Shown one piece after another: positions 5,688 to 5,803 of a DNA stretch of 5,803 nt. Origin of the DNA: Desulfonema limicola (GTDB lineage Bacteria > Desulfobacterota > Desulfobacteria > Desulfobacterales > DYRC01); the NCBI GenBank assembly GCA_020718925.1, contig DYRC01000261.1, positions 1 through 5,803 of the forward strand, written 5' to 3'. A model generated the notes under the pieces. The model did not search any database, was not told the origin of the DNA, and was given only the letters and a program-made list of their open reading frames with translations. Position 1 is the first letter of the stretch. Each line of letters opens with the position of its first letter. The translations under genes were made by a program, and so were the position numbers.

Positions 5688-5803
5688 ATAAAACATTAAA
5701 ATAAATCGCTATGTTGTAAAGAAAATATGATTATTGTAATCTGCTTTATCTTGTTATTAAGAATGGTTTTTGTTAATATTTATATTTTTATATCAGATAA
5801 TAT

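Noticed and set aside
5727..5803. Possible gene start (ATG then hydrophobic residues MIIVICFILLLRMVF...) open to the right edge
   Set aside because: Only 25 codons of very AT-rich sequence, with only a weak AAAGA upstream. Hydrophobic residues arise by chance from T-rich codons. It cannot be supported without more sequence.

Overview
The window looks like chromosomal DNA of a Gram-negative bacterium of moderate GC content with AT-rich spacers. The Sec-exported solute-binding protein, the pseudaminic-acid type sugar operon and the dispersed palindromic repeats in the spacers would fit a delta-proteobacterium (Desulfobacterota). That placement is an inference from style; no rRNA or marker gene is present.

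Layout. Positions 1-2948 (minus strand) hold a compact operon read right to left: pseB (UDP-GlcNAc 4,6-dehydratase/5-epimerase), pseC (PLP aminotransferase) and an SpsF-type cytidylyltransferase in the pseF role. The genes are coupled by a 6-nt gap and a 4-nt ATGA overlap. PseB and PseC carry out the first two steps from UDP-GlcNAc toward pseudaminic acid, a nonulosonic acid used on flagellins and surface glycans. The cytidylyltransferase performs the last step, CMP activation. The intermediate steps (PseH acetyltransferase, PseG hydrolase, PseI synthase) are not in the window and would be expected past the left edge. A ribosome-binding site and start codon overlap the pseF stop, but that frame closes after 16 codons. 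A one-base change would reopen it, so the next gene may be frameshifted, or the mini-ORF may be a translational bridge.

Positions 2969-3058 hold a 90-bp imperfect inverted repeat of the REP/MITE kind. It separates pseB from an upstream minus-strand gene (3031-4203) for a 12-TM major facilitator transporter. The repeat overlaps the 3' end of the transporter gene and encodes its last eight residues and stop codon. The transporter has a good sigma-70-like promoter (TTGCCA-N17-TATAAT) at 4286-4314.

Positions 4204-4621 are a divergent intergenic region. It holds that promoter, a GC-rich repeat that folds as a closing stem plus two hairpins (4335-4424), and an AT-rich leader with several inverted repeats. 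The leader ends in a strong Shine-Dalgarno site for a plus-strand gene (4622-5635), an exported ABC_sub_bind-type solute-binding protein with no permease or ATPase next to it. A second, shortened copy of the GC-rich repeat starts at the stop codon of that gene, so the gene is bracketed by directly oriented repeat copies. The remaining bases to 5803 are AT-rich with no convincing gene.

No CRISPR, tRNA, rRNA, transposase or defence system was seen. The most unusual parts are the repeats and how closely they sit against gene ends.
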